Shown: positions 1 through 8,458, counted from the stretch's first letter. The stretch is 34,484 nt of DNA from Candidatus Thiosymbion oneisti (GCF_900092655.1 NZ_FLUY01001786.1:1-34484), one strand, 5' to 3'. Translations and numbers: made by a program. Notes: a model not told the origin generated them from the letters alone.

Positions 1-11
1 TCGGCTGGCTC

Positions 12-54
12 CCCACGCTCCAGCGTGGGAGCAGATCCCGACGCTCCAGCGTCG
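12..54. repeat. Two short palindromes sharing a CGCTCCAGCG core
   Basis: Two perfect inverted repeats lie back to back: an 8-bp stem with a CC loop at 12-29 and a 7-bp stem with the same loop at 39-54. Both contain ACGCTCCAGCGT. This looks like a small dispersed palindromic repeat at the edge of the window. The rest of 1-288 holds no convincing gene. Confidence 0.6.
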
Positions 55-288
55 ATTAAGCGCCTCGGTAGGCTAACGGCCAACGCCGATCAGCACAGAG
101 GGGCTGAGTCCGCGGGAGCGGACAAGACGGCGTGAGCGTGAACCGCCAGGATGGTGATAGGCTGGCGGCAATCACACACTGTTTGTTGTGGCAATTGAGA
201 AATTAACCCATAACCCATTGAAATAAATGGAAACTGAAGTGCCGCCAGCCGCCCCGGTGAGATATGTGGGTTGAGACTCGGCATGCTG

Positions 289-1056
289 TCAAGGCCGGTC
301 GGCGCGTTCCATGAAATGGCGGGAATACGCAGGATCGAGGTCGTTCATATCGAGCAGCATCAACACGTCGGCGACCCCGAAATCCGCATCGCGGTAAGGC
401 TCGCCACACGCCTTGGCACCCAAACGCACGTAAGCCTTGAGGAGCGGGGGAAGGGGGGCATCCAGCACATCGTTCGGTACGGGAGAGGCCCGTAAAGGTA
501 TCCGCGGGGTCACCCGGATCTCAGGGGCCGCCATGGCCTGATGGCGCAGGCGGTTCATGATTGCCGTCGCTTGCATGTCCTGTTCCCCCAACGGCAGACT
601 GGCGCAGCCGAACAGGTAATCGTACCCGTGCAGATTGACGAAGCTGGCCAGACCGGACCAGAGTACTGCGATCGCAGCGCCCTGGCGGTACTCGGAGGCG
701 ATACAGGTACGGCCTACCTCCAGCATCCGGCCCGGCAGTGCCCGAATGGCCCTCAGATCAAACTCGTTCTCCGAGTAGAAACGCCCGATAAGAGCCGCGT
801 TCCGATCGGTGAGGAGGCGGGCACAACCCACTACGCGGCCGGTTTCGGATTCGCGTACCAACAGGTGCCGGCAATAGGGGTCGAATTCATCGCTATCCAG
901 GCCGGTCTCGCCACCTTTCAAGGTCACCCCCCATTCCTCGCCGAAGATCCGGTAGCGTAGGGCCTGGGCCTCCCGGACATCGTCCGCTCCGCGGGCAAGC
1001 TCCACGAACAGGCGGCTGCTATGCTTGATGGACGACACCGACGCGCTCAACCCCAC
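289..1056 (-). CDS. OlsB-like GNAT-fold N-acyltransferase
   Basis: The protein resembles the OlsB/FeeM-type N-acyltransferases, which move an acyl chain from acyl carrier protein to the amino group of ornithine or another amino acid (first step of ornithine lipid synthesis for OlsB). The pattern is typical: RYRIF near the N-terminus, a DxDEFDxYCRHLLV stretch, GCARLL, LPGRMLEVGRTCI and YLFGCASLP in the acyl-CoA/ACP-binding core, and a C-terminal LLKAYVRLGAKACGEP followed by FGVADVLMLLDM. I place the start at GTG 1056 because GAGGG lies 6 bases upstream; a TTG at 1074 would add six residues. No olsA-like second acyltransferase is adjacent, so the amino acid acceptor is uncertain. The family is clear, the substrate is not. 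Confidence 0.82.
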   Translation of the reverse strand: MGLSASVSSIKHSSRLFVELARGADDVREAQALRYRIFGEEWGVTLKGGETGLDSDEFDPYCRHLLVRESETGRVVGCARLLTDRNAALIGRFYSENEFDLRAIRALPGRMLEVGRTCIASEYRQGAAIAVLWSGLASFVNLHGYDYLFGCASLPLGEQDMQATAIMNRLRHQAMAAPEIRVTPRIPLRASPVPNDVLDAPLPPLLKAYVRLGAKACGEPYRDADFGVADVLMLLDMNDLDPAYSRHFMERADRP

Positions 1057-1201
1057 TGCGTACCCTCGGAACAAACCAAATCATAGAGAGGATACTCGTG
1101 CCTTGTTTCGAACCTGGGTCCGACTCATGAGGAAAGGATGACAGGAGATTTGGATACGATTTTGCAACCAATCCTGTCTCGTGTCGAGGCTCGGCGCCCA
1201 A

Positions 1202-2575
1202 TCAGCCGGTACCCATCTCCGGTTTATAGACCAAGTCATCGGTGTTCTTAAGCATGATCTCCTTGAACCCGACCCCGAGGAAACGCCGACCGGCATCGAA
1301 GCTCAGGACCAGGATCCCGATGAGCACCAGGCTGTAGGCGATACTCCAGACCTCCTCGCTACCCCCGAGGGTGGAGGCGGCCCATTCCGCAACCGTGATG
1401 TAGTCGGTAAGACCGTCCGCCAGCAGCAGCCCATCGATCTGCTCCCGGAACAGGGTGTAGGGTATATAGCCGATAAAGAATCCGGGCAGTGCCGCCAAGG
1501 CCGTCATGTACCCGAGTCCGAGGCGCGCGTAGGTGCGCACCTCGCAGCCGACCATGAATACGGCGCCCACGGCGAGCAGGGGGCCGCCCACGAGGTGGCC
1601 CCAATAGAGCCCCTGCTCCCCCGCCGCATTCGGGATACTACCTTTACCCAACAGCCAAGCACCCAGAATATAGAGGTTGAACAACACAATGGCGGCCATG
1701 AATCCCTGGAGCGGCAGCATGCTGCGGAACATGCGGAAGGTGCAGAGTGGAACCCCCTGGGCACGGGAGGTCTCCTGCTGCATGAAGACCGACTCGGGCG
1801 CCATCACGGAGCACTCGGTACCGAAGCCGCACTTGGCGATACCGATGCCGAGCAGGATCCCCGGCGCTGCCAGCCAGATCACTTCCGACCAGCCGATCTG
1901 ACTCACCGCCCCCTGGATAGCATCCCCGAAAACGGCCAAGACCAGCGGCACCCCGAGAAAGACGATCAGTATCCCGTTCATGAGCCAGCGGGCCGGATCG
2001 CGCCACGGGCTGTAGTCCGGGTCGTAACAGGGATTATGGTGCTCGGGGTGGCAGTAGCAATGGGCCGCGATCTCCCTTGTCTCCTGGTGCCGGAAGTAGC
2101 CTCCCAAGCCGGTCCGGAGGGCGAATCGGAAGGCCAGGAACGCAAAGGGGATCCCGCTCAGGAGCACGACCCAGGAGGCAATGCTCATGGCGGGGATACC
2201 GCCGACGAAGTGATGGGTGGTACATCCCGCGGCAAGCCGGGTGCCGAATGAGAACAGCAGACCGCCGATGAAGGCGAGCGCAAGCATTTTCCAGTCATAG
2301 CGCACCCAACTGCGCATCTCCCCCTCACCGAGACCCACGAGCCGGGCCCCGAGCAAGGCGCCGATAATAGTCCAGTGGATTCCGGGCTCGTAAACCCGGC
2401 CGACCCAGTCCAGACCTAAGAGCTGCTCGCTCGCCGCATACATCTGGGCAAAGCCGGTGGTAACCACGATAAAGTCGTAATGGTCCGAGTGGATGTAGTA
2501 GAGGATTTCCGCGATCCCGACCAACACCCCACCCAACCAAAAAGGCCATTGTTGCCTGATCAATTTTGAAATCAT
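1202..2575 (-). CDS. YeeE/YedE-family sulfur-compound transporter
   Basis: A 457-residue inner-membrane protein with many hydrophobic segments, of the YeeE/YedE family. Characterised members (TsuA) import thiosulfate through conserved cysteines. Visible here are AAGCTTHHFVGG around residue 100, KCGFGTECSVMAPES around residue 240, and VGCEVRTYARLGLGY around residue 345; each places cysteine in a glycine-rich helix break, as the family does. It is about twice the size of the half-length YeeE proteins, consistent with the fused two-repeat form. It follows the metallo-hydrolase gene with a 74-bp gap on the same strand, so the two are probably co-transcribed. The start ATG overlaps the stop of a tiny upstream reading frame (ATGA), inside a duplicated 23-bp leader. 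Transport of thiosulfate or another reduced sulfur compound is inferred from the family. Confidence 0.85.
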   Translation of the reverse strand: MISKLIRQQWPFWLGGVLVGIAEILYYIHSDHYDFIVVTTGFAQMYAASEQLLGLDWVGRVYEPGIHWTIIGALLGARLVGLGEGEMRSWVRYDWKMLALAFIGGLLFSFGTRLAAGCTTHHFVGGIPAMSIASWVVLLSGIPFAFLAFRFALRTGLGGYFRHQETREIAAHCYCHPEHHNPCYDPDYSPWRDPARWLMNGILIVFLGVPLVLAVFGDAIQGAVSQIGWSEVIWLAAPGILLGIGIAKCGFGTECSVMAPESVFMQQETSRAQGVPLCTFRMFRSMLPLQGFMAAIVLFNLYILGAWLLGKGSIPNAAGEQGLYWGHLVGGPLLAVGAVFMVGCEVRTYARLGLGYMTALAALPGFFIGYIPYTLFREQIDGLLLADGLTDYITVAEWAASTLGGSEEVWSIAYSLVLIGILVLSFDAGRRFLGVGFKEIMLKNTDDLVYKPEMGTG

Positions 2576-2610
2576 CTGTTCATCTCGTTTGAAATCATCT
2601 GCTCATCTCG
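2565..2610. repeat. 23-bp tandem duplication of leader and start codon
   Basis: Two adjacent 23-bp copies, 2565-2587 and 2588-2610, differ at one base. On the minus strand each contains a GAGATGARCAG ribosome-binding-like stretch followed by ATGATTTCAAA, so the first four codons and the initiation region of the YeeE gene are present twice. Confidence 0.85.
2572..2598 (-). promoter_or_regulatory. Leader minicistron overlapping the YeeE start codon
   Basis: An eight-codon frame (MISNEMNR, then TGA) begins at 2598 and its TGA overlaps the ATG of the YeeE gene as ATGA. Its own GAGATGAGC Shine-Dalgarno-like region is a copy of the one before the YeeE start. The frame is a by-product of the 23-bp tandem duplication. 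Translational coupling is possible but is an inference. Confidence 0.35.
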
Positions 2611-2649
2611 CGGGACTCGACACCTACTAAGCTCGCCGGGCCGGTAAGT

Positions 2650-3630
2650 TCAAGCATTGGCCTTCTCGGCCGCCTGCTTGGCCCGCCGCGCCAGCCACAC
2701 CTCCAGCCCCTGGGCATTGAGGGCAATGTCGACCTCGAGGACGGCGCGGATTCGGGACTCGTCCAGTGCGCAGCCCTGGCGCCGGGTGCGGCCAAGCAGC
2801 TGCTCCGCGACACCTGCTCGCAGCCGTTCGCTACGCCCTGCCTGCTCATTGCCTTCCTCCGCTAACGCCAGCTCGGTGAAGTCACGGATACTTCGGCGTA
2901 GCTCCTCTTCCAACGCTTGGGGGTCATCAAGGCGCCCGTAGTGGGTCAGATAGACGGCCTTGGGGTTGTAGCCCATGAGTCTGTCCAGGCTCTTCTGCCA
3001 GGCAGCGGGATCGAAAGCGACCGGGGTGGTAGGGGCAAACAGGAAAGGACCGTCGGGCGTGTGGAGCTCCGGGTAGGCGATGCCGAAGGTATCACCCGTA
3101 AACCAGCCGCGGGTGTGCTCGTCGAAGATACAGCCGTGGTGGTTGGCGTGCCCCGGGGTGTCGATAAAGGTCAGCGGACGCCCGTTGAGGTCGATCACCA
3201 GCGAGTCCTCCGCCACCATGACGCGCTCCGCGGGGATCGGCGTCAGGGTGTCGAAGTGCCGAGCGAACTCCTCCGCCCCATAAACGGCGGTAGCTCCGGC
3301 CACCAGCTTGGAGGGATCCAGCATGTGGTCCGCACCCTTGGGATGGACCACCAGCCGGGCCTTGGGGCAGCGGGCCATGAGGTCACCGGCGCCGCCCGCA
3401 TGATCCAGGTGCACATGGGTAGGGATGACATAATCGACGGCCTCCGGCGTGAGCCCGAGGGCGGAAACCAGGGCCAGCATGCGGGGCACCGAGCGCGCGG
3501 TGCCGGTTTCCACGAACGCCAGGCGATCGCCCGCGCGGATCAGATAGCAGGCAGCCAGGCCAGGGCGGTACAAGCCGGTCTCGATGCAATAGATACCAGC
3601 GGCGACTTCTTCGTAGTGGGATTCGTTCAT
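2650..3630 (-). CDS. Metallo-beta-lactamase-fold hydrolase
   Basis: A 326-residue protein of the metallo-beta-lactamase superfamily. The zinc motif THVHLDHAGG (HxHxDH) is near residue 71, followed by the FIDTPGHANHH histidine, the metal-bridging aspartate in GWFTGDTFG, and a C-terminal histidine in YLTHYG. All expected ligands are present, so the enzyme should be active. The C-terminal 90 residues are helical and charged and have no family I recognise. It is upstream of the YeeE/YedE transporter gene on the same strand, which hints at a role in sulfur metabolism, for example thioester or persulfide handling, but nothing in the protein identifies a substrate. The start ATG has only a weak Shine-Dalgarno sequence (ACAGGT). 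Confidence 0.82.
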   Translation of the reverse strand: MNESHYEEVAAGIYCIETGLYRPGLAACYLIRAGDRLAFVETGTARSVPRMLALVSALGLTPEAVDYVIPTHVHLDHAGGAGDLMARCPKARLVVHPKGADHMLDPSKLVAGATAVYGAEEFARHFDTLTPIPAERVMVAEDSLVIDLNGRPLTFIDTPGHANHHGCIFDEHTRGWFTGDTFGIAYPELHTPDGPFLFAPTTPVAFDPAAWQKSLDRLMGYNPKAVYLTHYGRLDDPQALEEELRRSIRDFTELALAEEGNEQAGRSERLRAGVAEQLLGRTRRQGCALDESRIRAVLEVDIALNAQGLEVWLARRAKQAAEKANA

Positions 3631-3743
3631 GGTTAAGATACCTGTAAGCGGGTCGGGGTTGTGTATGAAATCCTGGCCATCACCGCTGAGAATATGGTCC
3701 GGATTGCGATGTTGCGGATCACGGTTGCCAAGTGTGTATAAAG

Positions 3744-4181
3744 TTTAACCAGACAACTTCTGGAGGACCTGGTGATCCGCCTGGATCCGCTGCTGTCCGT
3801 TTCGCCTCCTGTTTTGTATGCCCGGCGCTGTTTCGGGCTGGCAGGCACCTGCCCATGCCCAGTGCGGCAGCACCCGCCGCAAGCTCCTGAAGATCGGTGC
3901 ACAACGGCGTATCCGTGTGCGCCGAATCTGGAACTCGTTCTCGCAGAGCTACCCTGATGCTGACCGGTTTCGCCACACCCTGAACAACCTGCGTGCCCCA
4001 CCGCTGGTGACAATCTTCGCACAGCATGGATACGCCGGAACCGGGTGTATTTCATTGCTATGAGTCAGGAAATACGCCTTGCCCTGTTTTTTTGATCGTT
4101 TGTTCTATACTTGGTTTGATTTACAATTGTAACTGGGCAGGAGGAGGTTTCACTTCCATACTGAGAAGCTGTCTGGTTAAA
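3744..4181. repeat. 18-bp inverted repeats around a transposase remnant
   Basis: TTTAACCAGACAACTTCT at 3744-3761 matches, inverted and with one mismatch, 4164-4181. The transposase fragment lies between them, so they may be the ends of a decayed or non-autonomous element. Related copies of the same motif are at 4382-4398 and 34334-34350. Confidence 0.55.
3780..3995 (+). pseudogene. IS1380-type transposase, C-terminal remnant
   Basis: One plus-strand frame reads FRLLFCMPGAVSGW, then STRRKLLKIGAQRRIRVRR and SYPDADRFRHTLNNLRA. This is the pattern at the extreme C-terminus of IS1380-family DDE transposases (STxRxxLLKIGAxVRxSxRR, then a short helix ending in LR). Only about 70 codons remain of more than 400, with no catalytic domain and no start, so the gene is dead. 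I matched it by recalled family pattern, not by alignment. Confidence 0.6.
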
Positions 4182-4407
4182 AGCAATCCTGAATTGTTTG
4201 GCGCTGTTTGGGGGACTTGACATGTTGCGTTCGACGCCCAACGGCTCATTGGTCCACGGCCAGGCCAGTGCCAGCGTCTTAACGCAACCTACACCCATAT
4301 GATCCACCTCACTGCACGCGCGGACCTCGCCTACTAAGTGTAGGTTGCATGGCGTAACGCAACACGACGCTAGGCTCCGTTCTAACCAGATAGCTTCTGA
4401 GACGAAA

Positions 4408-4480
4408 CATGTGAAGAGCCGTACGCATGGTTCGATGGGCACATGGGGGTCGCGGTCCCCTCTACCCGATCGATCTTGCG
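4408..4480 (+). other. Possible group II intron 3' end remnant
   Basis: GTGAAGAGCCGTACG followed closely by GGTTCGATGGG and then CCCCTCTACCCGAT resembles the domain V (GAGCCGTACG...GTACGGTTC) and 3' terminus of bacterial group II introns, with the centre of the domain V hairpin deleted. No reverse transcriptase remains. This is a recalled pattern and may be chance. Confidence 0.3.
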
Positions 4481-4640
4481 GTGCCACGTCGCTATCGGGG
4501 TCGCTACCGGGTACGAGTAATCGGCATCGGGGCCAGGAATCCACGGGTAGCGGCATATCTTCACCAGAACCGTAGGTTGATTTCTTGACGGGGTTGTTGG
4601 ATTTCATCCGCCAGAGTGTTTGGCGAAGGAGTGTGAGCTT

Positions 4641-7600
4641 ATGTTCCGGTTCTTAGTTCGATCCAGTCTGAGGCTGCGTTTCTTGTTCCTGGTAGCCGCC
4701 GTGGCCTTGATTACCATCGGTTTCGCAAAGCGAGGAGATTTGCCGACCGATCTGTTGCCTGAATTCTCACCACCGATCGTCCAGATCCAGACCGAGGCCC
4801 TGGGGCTGTCGGCCGCCGAGGTCGAGCAGCTGATCACGGTCCCACTAGAAGCGGACCTGCTCAACGGGGTCGCCTGGCTGGATAGGATTCGCTCCGAATC
4901 CATTCCATCCGTGTCATCCATCGAGCTGATCTTCCAGCCCGGTACCGACCTCATGGAGGCGCGGCAGATGGTGCAGGAGAAGCTGACCCAGGCCCATGGC
5001 CTGCCTAACGTCTCCAAGGCACCGGTGATGCTGCAGCCGGTCTCGTCCACCAGCCGCGTACTTAAGGTCGGGCTGCGCTCGGACGAGCTGTCGCTGATCG
5101 AGATGTCGGTATTGGCCCGGTGGAACATCCGCCCCCGCCTGATGGGGGTGCCCGGCGTCGCGCATGTCTCGATCTGGGGCCAGCGCAAGCGTCAGCTTCA
5201 GGTCCACGTGGACCCGGATCGGATCAAGGAGGCGGACGTGGGCCTGCGTGATGTGGTCGCGACCACCGGTAACGCGCTCTGGGTCTCACCGCTGAGCTTT
5301 CTCGATGCGGCCTATCCGGGTACGGGCGGATTCATCGATACGCCCAACCAGCGCCTAGGGGTGCGTCACGTCCTTCCCATCGTTTCGCCGGAGGGCCTGT
5401 CCAAGGTCACCATCGAAGGCAAGGACCAGCGCCTCGGAGATGTGGTCGAGGTGGTCGAGAGTCATCAGCCCCTGATCGGAGACGCCATCGTCGGTAACGA
5501 CAGCGGCATCATGCTGGTCATCGAGAAGTTCCCCTGGGCCAACACCCTCGATGTTACCCGCGGGGTAGAGAAGGCCCTCGATGACCTGCGGCCCGGACTT
5601 ACGGGCGTCGAGATCGACACCGAGATCTTCCGTCCCGCGAGCTTCATCGAGGATGCCGTCGATAACCTGAACACGGCAGTGACGATCGGCATCCTGCTGG
5701 CGGCGATCACGCTCTTGCTGTTCTTCCTCGACTGGCGGATGACCCTGATCGTGGTCATATCCACCGCGACTTCCCTCATGGTGGTCTGGTTTGTGCTGTT
5801 CCTCACCGGCGCTAGGCTGGACATCCTGGTCTTGACGGGGATCATGACGGCGGCAGGCGTCATCGTGCACGACGCCGTCCTGGATACGCATGCCATCCGC
5901 CACCGCCTTGCCGGTGAGCGACCGGAGGGCAAGGGGGTCTGGACGGCCATCCTCGATGCGGCTTCCGAGATGCGGGGGACCATGGCCTCCGCCACCCTGG
6001 TCGTCTTGCTGCTGGTGCTGCCGTTCCTCTTCGTTTCCGGGGTCCTGGGTGCGTTCTTCCACTCGGTCGGTCTGTATTACGCGATCGCGGTCGTCGCCTC
6101 GCTGGCCGTCACCTTGCTCTTGACCCCGGCGTTGTGCCTGTTGATCCTCCCCAAGGACCCCCGTGAGATCCGGCATTCCCCACTCTCGAAGGCACTGCAG
6201 GGATCGACCAAGAAGATCGCCGAGGGCTTTTCCGCCGCCTCCGGCAAGGTCTATGCCATTGCGGGTGTCGCCCTGCTCGCGGTGGCGGTGGGCATCCCGT
6301 TCGTGCATTCGGATCAATTGGTCCCCGAGTTTCGGGAACGTGACCTGTTGATCCAGTGGAACGCCAAGCCGGGCACGTCCCAGCCGGCCATGAGCCGCAT
6401 TACCGGTGAGTTGGTGCGGGAGTTGGGCGAGATTCCGGGGATCGACAACGTCGGCGCCCATGTCGGCCGTGCGGTGACCTCCGACCTGATCGTCGGGATC
6501 AACGCCTCCCAGGTCTGGGCCAATGTGGATCCGGAGGCAGACTACAACGCCACACTGGCGGCAGTGGAGTCGACCATTGACGGTTATCCGGGGCTCGATG
6601 TGGATCTGACCACCTACTCGGAAGAGCGCATCGCCGCGGTCCGGGTCGAGGAGGACGACAAGCTCGTGGTGCGGGTCTATGGGCAGGACACCGATGTCTT
6701 GGCGCGGGAGGCCCAGAAGGTCAAGGATGTGCTGGGTAACATCGAGGGTATCGCCGAGCTCGAGATCAAGGGTACCCCGATCGAGCCGACAGTGGAGATC
6801 CAAGTAGACCTGGAGCGCGCGCAGGAGTACGGCATCAAGCCGGGTGATGTGCGACGGGCCGCCGCGACCCTGCTCTCGGGCTTGGAGGTGGGGAGCCTGT
6901 TCGAAGAAAAGAAGGTCTTCGACGTCGTGGTTTGGGGTACGCCGGATACCCGTTCCAGCCTGTCCGACATTAAGAATCTCTTGATCGAAACCCCGACCGG
7001 GCAATACATCCGGCTCAAGCAGGTCGCGGATGTGGGTATCAAGCCCCATCCGACCGTGATCCGTCGCGAGGGCGTAGCGCGCTATGTGGATGTGGAGGCC
7101 GACATCTTCGGGCGCGGGATCGCCGAGGTGGCCAATGAGATCCAGACCCGTCTCGAGGCCTATTCCTTCCCCCTGGAGTACCACGCGGAGGTCCTGGGCG
7201 ACTACCGGTTCTTCGCCGCCGGGAAGCAGCAGGTCCTGGCCGCGGTCCTCACCGCGCTGATCGGTATTTTCCTGGTGATCCAGGCGGCCTTGCGCAGCTG
7301 GCGGTTGGCCGCAGTCCTGGTGCTGAGTCTGCCGGTCTCGGTGCTCGGCGGGATCCTGGTGGTGCTGCTCGCCGGTGCTGAGTTCTCACTCGGCTCACTC
7401 CTGGGTCTGCTGTTGGTCACGGCCTTGGCCGCGCGGCTCGCCATCAAGCTGTACCTGCACTTCGAGTATCTGGAGCGCCGGGAGGGGCTAGCCTTCGGTG
7501 CGGAGCTGGTGGCCCGCGGCACCTTTGAAAATGCCATCCCCGCCGTCGCCGCCATCCTGGTCACCGCCGCCGCTTTGCTGCCGTTCGCCTTGCTGCATAA

Positions 7601-7775
7601 CAGTGCCGGTATGGAGATTGCCGGACCCTTGGCCGGCGCCGCACTCGGCGGATTGGTAACCACCCTGGGGATGACCCTGTTCGTGCTGCCCTTGCTGTAT
7701 CTCGGCTTCGGGACCGAGGCCAGGTCCGAAGAGGATTTCGAGAACCTGCTGGAGGCCGTTCCCGATGAAAAGTGA
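4641..7775 (+). CDS. RND efflux permease with degenerate proton relay
   Basis: A 1044-residue RND-superfamily inner-membrane permease of the heavy-metal (CusA/CzcA-like) type: TM1 at the N-terminus, a large periplasmic domain, TM2-6, a second periplasmic domain, TM7-12. ATG 4641 is chosen because AAGGAG lies 9 bases upstream; an in-frame TTG at 4620 is less likely. Key residues are missing. Where the sister pump has [10 protein letters not shown] in TM4, this protein has VHDAVLDTHA, with His410 and His417 replacing the relay Asp and Glu. In TM10 the usual AARNGIM is AARLAIK, Leu933 replacing Asn. The frame is open throughout, so this looks like divergence rather than decay. It probably works as a partner subunit with the downstream permease, or with altered coupling. 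Substrate unknown. Confidence 0.85.
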   Translation: MFRFLVRSSLRLRFLFLVAAVALITIGFAKRGDLPTDLLPEFSPPIVQIQTEALGLSAAEVEQLITVPLEADLLNGVAWLDRIRSESIPSVSSIELIFQPGTDLMEARQMVQEKLTQAHGLPNVSKAPVMLQPVSSTSRVLKVGLRSDELSLIEMSVLARWNIRPRLMGVPGVAHVSIWGQRKRQLQVHVDPDRIKEADVGLRDVVATTGNALWVSPLSFLDAAYPGTGGFIDTPNQRLGVRHVLPIVSPEGLSKVTIEGKDQRLGDVVEVVESHQPLIGDAIVGNDSGIMLVIEKFPWANTLDVTRGVEKALDDLRPGLTGVEIDTEIFRPASFIEDAVDNLNTAVTIGILLAAITLLLFFLDWRMTLIVVISTATSLMVVWFVLFLTGARLDILVLTGIMTAAGVIVHDAVLDTHAIRHRLAGERPEGKGVWTAILDAASEMRGTMASATLVVLLLVLPFLFVSGVLGAFFHSVGLYYAIAVVASLAVTLLLTPALCLLILPKDPREIRHSPLSKALQGSTKKIAEGFSAASGKVYAIAGVALLAVAVGIPFVHSDQLVPEFRERDLLIQWNAKPGTSQPAMSRITGELVRELGEIPGIDNVGAHVGRAVTSDLIVGINASQVWANVDPEADYNATLAAVESTIDGYPGLDVDLTTYSEERIAAVRVEEDDKLVVRVYGQDTDVLAREAQKVKDVLGNIEGIAELEIKGTPIEPTVEIQVDLERAQEYGIKPGDVRRAAATLLSGLEVGSLFEEKKVFDVVVWGTPDTRSSLSDIKNLLIETPTGQYIRLKQVADVGIKPHPTVIRREGVARYVDVEADIFGRGIAEVANEIQTRLEAYSFPLEYHAEVLGDYRFFAAGKQQVLAAVLTALIGIFLVIQAALRSWRLAAVLVLSLPVSVLGGILVVLLAGAEFSLGSLLGLLLVTALAARLAIKLYLHFEYLERREGLAFGAELVARGTFENAIPAVAAILVTAAALLPFALLHNSAGMEIAGPLAGAALGGLVTTLGMTLFVLPLLYLGFGTEARSEEDFENLLEAVPDEK

Positions 7776-7884
7776 TCCGTTGAAGGCAAGGCGTATGGGC
7801 GCGACCGGCGGGGACCTGCGTGGTCCCCGGGTCGCGGACGGGCCAAGCAATGGGCAATTTCGGAACCGAACAGGAGAGTACAAG

Positions 7885-8328
7885 ATGAAAATGCAGCGCT
7901 TCAATCGATGGATGACGATGGCAGCAATTCCGGCAACCGCCCTGTTGCTCGCCGGGTGTGGGGACTCGTCCCACGATGCGGAACACCACAAGATCCACCC
8001 GGCAACCGTGGAGCCCAGCGGGGATTCGGGCATTAGCCGGATCACCTTGACCGACCGGGCGGCGGAGCGTCTGGGCATTCAGCTGGCCGAGGTGACCCGG
8101 CAGGGTGACCGGCTCGTCGCCCCCTACGGCGCGCTGCTCTATGACGCCGGGGGCGGCGAGTGGGTCTACGCCAGCCCCCAGCCCATGGTCTTTAAACGGG
8201 CCAGGGTCGAGGTCGACCGCATCGAGGGCGATCAGCTCTACCTGCACACGGGTCCCGAGCCCGGCACCCAGGTCGTGATCGTCGGCGCGCCCGAGCTGTT
8301 CGGGGCCGAGTTCGAGATCGGGCATTAG
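7885..8328 (+). CDS. Mini RND periplasmic adaptor lipoprotein
   Basis: A 147-residue lipoprotein: a signal peptide ending in the lipobox LLLAGC, a short His-rich segment (SHDAEHHKIH), then a domain matching the C-terminal part of RND adaptor subunits (TLTDRAAERLGIQLAEV, LLYDAGGGEWVYASPQPMVF, VDRIEGDQLYL, ELFGAEFEIGH). The alpha-hairpin, lipoyl and most of the barrel domain found in 350-500 residue adaptors are absent, so it is not a standard membrane fusion protein. ATG 7885 is supported by AGGAG upstream. It sits between the two permease genes and is probably co-transcribed with them. It may stabilise the permease trimer or bind metal through its histidines; both are inferences. No outer-membrane TolC-type gene is nearby. 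Confidence 0.78.
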   Translation: MKMQRFNRWMTMAAIPATALLLAGCGDSSHDAEHHKIHPATVEPSGDSGISRITLTDRAAERLGIQLAEVTRQGDRLVAPYGALLYDAGGGEWVYASPQPMVFKRARVEVDRIEGDQLYLHTGPEPGTQVVIVGAPELFGAEFEIGH

Positions 8329-8338
8329 TATGGAAGAT

Positions 8339-8415
8339 TTAGCCGCAAATGAACGCAAAAAACGCAAATTCGGAATCGATTCAATTTGCGTCCATTTGCG
8401 TTTATTTGCGGCTAA
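8339..8415. repeat. Long palindrome inside the RND operon
   Basis: A 32-base left arm (8339-8370, beginning TTAGCCGCAAATGAACGC) is nearly the reverse complement of the right arm 8383-8415, with a 12-base centre. It would form a strong RNA hairpin between the adaptor and second permease genes. It is built from AACGCAAAT units, like dispersed repeats seen in other environmental genomes. It could limit readthrough or protect the upstream transcript. Confidence 0.85.
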
Positions 8416-8458
8416 AAAATGTCAACAGCCCCTGGATCCATCCACGGAGGACTGAGCC

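Larger units (their letters stand above)
3631..4640. other. Gene-free stretch with mobile-element debris
   Basis: About 1 kb without an intact gene between the divergent hydrolase and RND genes. It holds the transposase remnant and its inverted repeats. It also contains a GTAGGTTGC-type inverted repeat (AACGCAACCTACAC near 4280 against GTGTAGGTTGC near 4340) and a possible group II intron domain V scrap at 4408-4480. The promoter of the RND operon must lie here or arise from this debris; I could not identify it. Confidence 0.6.

Noticed and set aside
1181-2251. A 356-codon plus-strand frame opposite the YeeE gene
   Set aside because: The minus strand encodes a coherent membrane protein with conserved cysteine motifs; the plus frame is low complexity and hydrophilic.
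3633-4055. A 140-codon minus-strand frame in the debris region
   Set aside because: It is the complement of the IS1380-type transposase remnant.
5355-7184. A 609-codon open frame antisense to the first RND permease
   Set aside because: Its protein is low in hydrophobic structure and rich in Asp, Gly, His and Arg, as expected for the complement of a GC-rich gene; the sense strand has clear RND motifs.
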